Shown piece after piece: positions 60,707-64,000 of a stretch of 64,000 nucleotides of DNA. Each line of letters starts with the position of its first letter. The first letter of the stretch is position 1. Source of the DNA: Sycon ciliatum (taxonomy: Eukaryota; Porifera; Calcarea; Leucosolenida; Sycettidae); the NCBI RefSeq assembly GCF_964019385.1, contig NC_088655.1, positions 22,711,627 through 22,775,626 on the forward strand, written 5' to 3'. The position numbers and the translations under genes were made by a program. Under the pieces are notes generated by a model, which was not told where the DNA came from, ran no database searches, and was given only the letters and a program-made list of their open reading frames with translations.

Positions 60707-61706
60707 CTCCCTGCGATGACGGTGGTGGTGACGCTACGACGGGTAGTGACTCAGACAGAATACGTTGATATTGTTTCTGCGTGTCGGCAGAAGGCGGGTT
60801 ATATGTTACAAAGCATCGGTGGTTGGCTTTTGGAGCATTGTTCGACTTCTTGAAAGAAAGTCGAACATCCGCGATTACTGGATGATGATCCGATCGGGTT
60901 ATGAAGCCTCCGTATGACTGCGCGTTAGTGACAATTGACGCGTCCGATTTCCGTACCATGATAAAATCTATCATGTTCCTGACTTGATTCCCATCGTTAT
61001 GACACAAGCCATCAGCAAACCACGTTGCACGATGCTGCATGCGGTGCTTGAACATTGTGTTAGCTAGTAGCACGTGGTGTATCTCACAAAATTCAATTAG
61101 ACGGCTTCCATTGTCATTACTCATTCTGTGTTTTGAGTACATTCCGACTGGGTTCGATGAGCCAGCTGGCGAACTGCCTACCTTGGCATTTATGTCACCC
61201 AGTACCCACAAGACGTAACGACGATTAACATTTCCAACAGCTTTGCTCAGCAAAAAACAAAATTCATCAGCCTCAACAGGGTTAGCTGTGGAACGTTGTA
61301 GGATAGGAGCGTAGCAGCAGATGATTGATACCCCTCTACTGTTACGACTTCCAGTTAGCAGTATCCGTAGCGAAACTACTCGCTTCGAATAGAATTGGTA
61401 CGAATCGATATTTCTTACAATATTTTTATTGACGAGAATTCCTACTCCAGCTCTGGACGAAGTGCCTCCAGAACGATACAATGTGTGGCCATTGTCCAAC
61501 ACATCGATACCGTTGCCTTCCATCCATGTCTCAGGCAGGCCGAGGACGTCCAGGCGGTAGGTATCAAAGTCCTGAATAATCTGTTGTTTTTTTATTTTAG
61601 TCCGCAGCGAACGAACGTTGAACGTGCCAACACGGCACGACGGCGCTCCAGCTCTTTCATGTCTCCGGTGAAAAACAAGCCCAGGCTTCAGGCTATCACT
61701 ACTCAT
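60707..61706 (-). pseudogene. LINE APE endonuclease domain
   Basis: A 333-codon stretch from MSSDSLKPG. It has GTFNVRSLRTK, LPETWMEGNG, WVLGDINAKVG, NMIDFIMVRK and ITRSDHHPVIADV, the successive active-site motifs of apurinic-like endonucleases, including the final SDH. The frame runs into the transposon and ends artificially at 60582. Its true continuation is 59461 onward. Confidence 0.92.
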
Positions 61707-61921
61707 TTGTCAAAAAAACTTGGCTTAAACATAGTCCGAGGAACAGAAATACCCTCCAGAAGGAGAGCTGACGAGAGTTCAACCCGCCATCCAACTGAGT
61801 CCTACATATATATATATATGCTCACTGACTTGTCAGTTTGAGCACTCTGGCAAGGTACTTTCGGGCCTGATTGGAAATTTTTATTTCCATTGCTATCAGG
61901 TTCGGCCTCATTATCTCTGTG

Positions 61922-61967
61922 CTGCGCTGATGAGTTCAAAAAGAACGAAACAGCATGCTGTCCGCAG
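61922..61967 (+). ncRNA. Hammerhead ribozyme 1
   Basis: Stem I CTGCG/CGCAG, core CTGATGA (61927-61933), stem II GTTC/GAAC with loop AAAAA, GAAA, stem III CAGC/GCTG, cleavage after GTC (61962). The stem III segment CAGCATGCTG is self-complementary, so two molecules can form a double hammerhead. Confidence 0.88.
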
Positions 61968-62092
61968 ATTGAGTATATTGCGTTATGCAGAGCTCACTGA
62001 CTTGTCAGTTTGAGCACTCTGGCAAGGTACGTTCGGGCCTGATTGGAAATTTTTATTTCCATTGCTATCAGGTTCGGCCTCATTTCTCTGTG

Positions 62093-62138
62093 CTGCGCTG
62101 ATGAGTTCAAAAAGAACGAAACAGCATGCTGTCCGCAG
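62093..62138 (+). ncRNA. Hammerhead ribozyme 2
   Basis: Same core, stems and cleavage triplet as copy 1 (core at 62098-62104). An outer CTC/GAG pair extends stem I across an internal loop. Confidence 0.88.
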
Positions 62139-62319
62139 ATTGAGTATTTCGCTCCTGCTCTTGTAGCAGTTGAGCACTCTTGCGTGGGGTAGTGCCTTTG
62201 CTGTTTGCGTTATGCAGAGCTCACTGACTTGTCAGTTTGAGCACTCTGGCAAGGTACGTTCGGGCCTGATTGGAAATTTTTATTTCCGTTGCTATCAGGT
62301 TCGGCCTCATTTCTCTGTG

Positions 62320-62365
62320 CTGCGCTGATGAGTTCAAAAAGAACGAAACAGCATGCTGTCCGCAG
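62320..62365 (+). ncRNA. Hammerhead ribozyme 3
   Basis: Core at 62325-62331, all conserved bases present. It is followed by an AT run instead of the usual CT-rich hairpin. Confidence 0.88.
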
Positions 62366-62521
62366 ATTGAGTATATATATATATGTGGGGTAGGGCCTTT
62401 GCTGTTTGCGTTATGCAGAGCTCACTGACTTGTCAGTTTGAGCACTCTGGCAAGGTACGTTCGGGCCTGATTGGAAATTTTTATTTCCATTGCTATCAGG
62501 TTCGGCCTCATTTCCTCTGTG

Positions 62522-62567
62522 CTGCGCTGATGAGTTCAAAAAGAATGAAACAGCATGCTGTCCGCAG
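62522..62567 (+). ncRNA. Hammerhead ribozyme 4
   Basis: Core at 62527-62533. Stem II has GAAT in place of GAAC, a G-U pair that keeps the stem. Confidence 0.86.
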
Positions 62568-62749
62568 ATTGAGTATTTCGCTCCTGCTCTTGTAGCAGTT
62601 GAGCACTCTTGCGTGGGGTAGTGCCTTTGCTGTTTGCGTTATGCAGAGCTCGCTGACTTGTCAGTTTGAGCACTCTGGCAAGGTACGTTCGGGCCTGATT
62701 GGAAATTTTTATTTCCATTGCTATCAGGTTCGGCCTCATTTCCTCTGTG

Positions 62750-62795
62750 CTGCGCTGATGAGTTCAAAAAGAACGAAACAGCATGCTGTCCGCAG
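62750..62795 (+). ncRNA. Hammerhead ribozyme 5
   Basis: Core at 62755-62761, identical to copy 1 in all stems. Confidence 0.88.
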
Positions 62796-62977
62796 ATTGA
62801 GTATTTCGCTCCTGCTCTTGTAGCAGTTGAGCACTCTTGCGTGGGGTAGTGCCTTTGCTGTTTGCGTTATGCAGAGCTCACTGACTTGTCAGTTTGAGCA
62901 CTCTGGCAAGGTACGTTCGGGCCTGATTGGAAATTTTTATTTCCATTGCTATCAGGTTCGGCCTCATTTCCTCTGTG

Positions 62978-63023
62978 CTGCGCTGATGAGTTCAAAAAGA
63001 ATGAAACAGCATGCTGTCCGCAG
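62978..63023 (+). ncRNA. Hammerhead ribozyme 6
   Basis: Core at 62983-62989, with the same G-U change in stem II as copy 4. Confidence 0.86.
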
Positions 63024-63205
63024 ATTGAGTATTTCGCTCCTGCTCTTGTAGCAGTTGAGCACTCTTGCGTGGGGTAGTGCCTTTGCTGTTTGCGTTATGC
63101 AGAGCTCACTGACTTGTCAGTTTGAGCACTCTGGCAAGGTACGTTCGGGCCTGATTGGAAATTTTTATTTCCATTGCTATCAGGTTCGGCCTCATTTCCT
63201 CTGTG

Positions 63206-63251
63206 CTGGGCTGATGAGTTCAAAAAGAACGAAACAGCATGCTGTCCGCAG
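63206..63251 (+). ncRNA. Hammerhead ribozyme 7, stem I mismatch
   Basis: Core at 63211-63217 is intact, but stem I reads CTGGG instead of CTGCG, giving a G-G mismatch. Activity may be reduced. Confidence 0.82.
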
Positions 63252-63414
63252 ATTGAGTATTTCGCTCCTGCTCTTGTAGCAGTTGAGCACTCTTGCGTGG
63301 GGTAGTGCCTTTGCTGTTTTCGTTATGCAGAGCTCACTGACTTGTCAGTTTGAGCACTCTGGCAAGGTACGTTCGGGCCTGATTGGAAATTTGTATTTCC
63401 ATTGCTATCAGGTT

Positions 63415-64000
63415 AGCATAACTCCGGCCAAGTTGAGTAGGTGGGAGTGTTTCAATTCGCTTGAGCCCTTCTCATAGCGCACCTCCCTCCTGAGTGCATC
63501 TTCCAACTTACTTTTGATCTCACGACTACGGATGATCCGGCCTTTGCACTTTAAAACATAATTCAGGTCCTGAATTAGTCGGTGGTCCAGTCGCCGTTTT
63601 AAATATTTAAATAGAGACGTAGGCGAACAAAATTTATATACACACAACAACAAGGTTGTCAATTTCATAATACTAAAAGCTTTTCACCCATTTTCATCAG
63701 TAGTTACATGGGAATGAGCAAGAATGAAAACGAAGCCAGAATTTATACTGGGGGTAGAGAATCAGCAAGAATATTCTTACGCGCCTCAAGTTCACACTAC
63801 ACTACCATAAGAATGTATGGAGCAGTGGAAAAATGCGGGAAACAACACATGAGGGGAATGCAGTACCAGAACAAACACGTGATAAAGTTGTCAGTCCGGT
63901 TGCAGCTTGAACAGCCGTAGCACCTTGATGTGCTTCTTTTGTCGACACAGCTCTGGCCTCAAACTGCGAAGAGAGGGACAGAGTAGCCATGGGTTCACCC
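63415..64000. other. Right flank, no recognised gene
   Basis: A - strand open frame (63668-63408; YLKRRLDHRLIQDLNYV, EIKSKLEDALRREV) is charged and helical-looking but has no recognisable family. The rest is unique sequence up to the window end. Confidence 0.4.

Larger units (their letters stand above)
57458..61800 (-). mobile_element. APE-type LINE, nearly full length, interrupted
   Basis: A - strand element: endonuclease frame (61706-60707), a 1,240-bp DNA transposon insertion (59462-60701), polymerase frame (59461-57501) and a very short 3' end with TTA repeats (57458-57476). The 5' limit is near 61800, next to the retrozyme array. One in-frame stop (59013-59015) and the insertion make it inactive. 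A 95-bp copy of its 3' end lies at 25691-25785. Confidence 0.88.
61821..63414 (+). repeat. Retrozyme-like tandem array, about 228-bp units with hammerhead ribozymes
   Basis: Seven hammerhead-bearing units and partial units at the ends. Core spacing is 171, 227, 202, 228, 228 and 228 bp. A full unit holds the hammerhead, GCTCCTGCTCTTGTAGCAG (a hairpin), TGGGGTAGTGCC, GACTTGTCAG and GGAAATTTTTATTTCC (a hairpin). The shorter units lack the first hairpin; one has an AT run there instead. A type I hammerhead repeated in tandem units of this size is the mark of animal retrozymes: transcripts are cut into monomers, circularised and copied by another element's reverse transcriptase. No protein is encoded. 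Confidence 0.88.

Overview
The window is nuclear DNA of an animal, probably an early-branching or other non-vertebrate metazoan. A sponge or cnidarian-like genome is plausible, but nothing here fixes the species. Evidence: spliced genes with animal extracellular modules (Ig, calcium-binding EGF, hormone-receptor, GAIN/GPS and seven-transmembrane domains), GT-AG introns often in phase 1, and a dense mix of LINEs, SINEs, Penelope-like, foldback and TA-target DNA elements and microsatellites. No bacterial features are present.

Two large genes dominate. On the + strand (1966-23326) lies an adhesion GPCR. I could place 25 exons whose phases all agree (about 1,685 aa; the 5' signal exon is not secured). 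The order is seven Ig-like domains, a small undefined region, a HormR domain, the GAIN region, a canonical GPS, a seven-transmembrane domain and a cytoplasmic tail of about 220 aa. Five Ig exons were duplicated as one block. The introns hold MITEs, a Penelope-like endonuclease relic, a 70-bp palindrome and an isolated hammerhead ribozyme.

On the - strand (53293 down to 27351) three phase-compatible exons make a candidate single-pass receptor of about 3,609 aa. The first is a 7-kb exon with a signal peptide and about 55 EGF-like domains, 47 of them exactly 41 aa long. The second is a transmembrane exon. The third is a 3.6-kb exon with a tyrosine-rich cytoplasmic tail, four copies of an unrecognised domain and five 42-aa YSLV repeats. 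The 12.5-kb second intron is a transposon graveyard: an 809-bp-arm inverted repeat, a zinc-ribbon-type DNA transposon, tRNA-derived SINE arrays, LINE 3' ends, MITEs and a small ORF with a signal peptide.

The right end (54.6-63.4 kb) holds a 2.9-kb TA-flanked element, then an APE-type LINE on the - strand interrupted by a 1,240-bp DNA transposon. Next to the LINE is a tandem array of about 228-bp units on the + strand, each carrying a type I hammerhead ribozyme, which matches the animal retrozyme type of circular-RNA retroelement. A second, decayed retrozyme copy with a mutated core lies at 25.2-25.9 kb, split by nested insertions.

The two genes are independent cell-surface receptors. The repeat content links hammerhead RNAs with LINE and Penelope-like elements, which may supply reverse transcriptase in trans.
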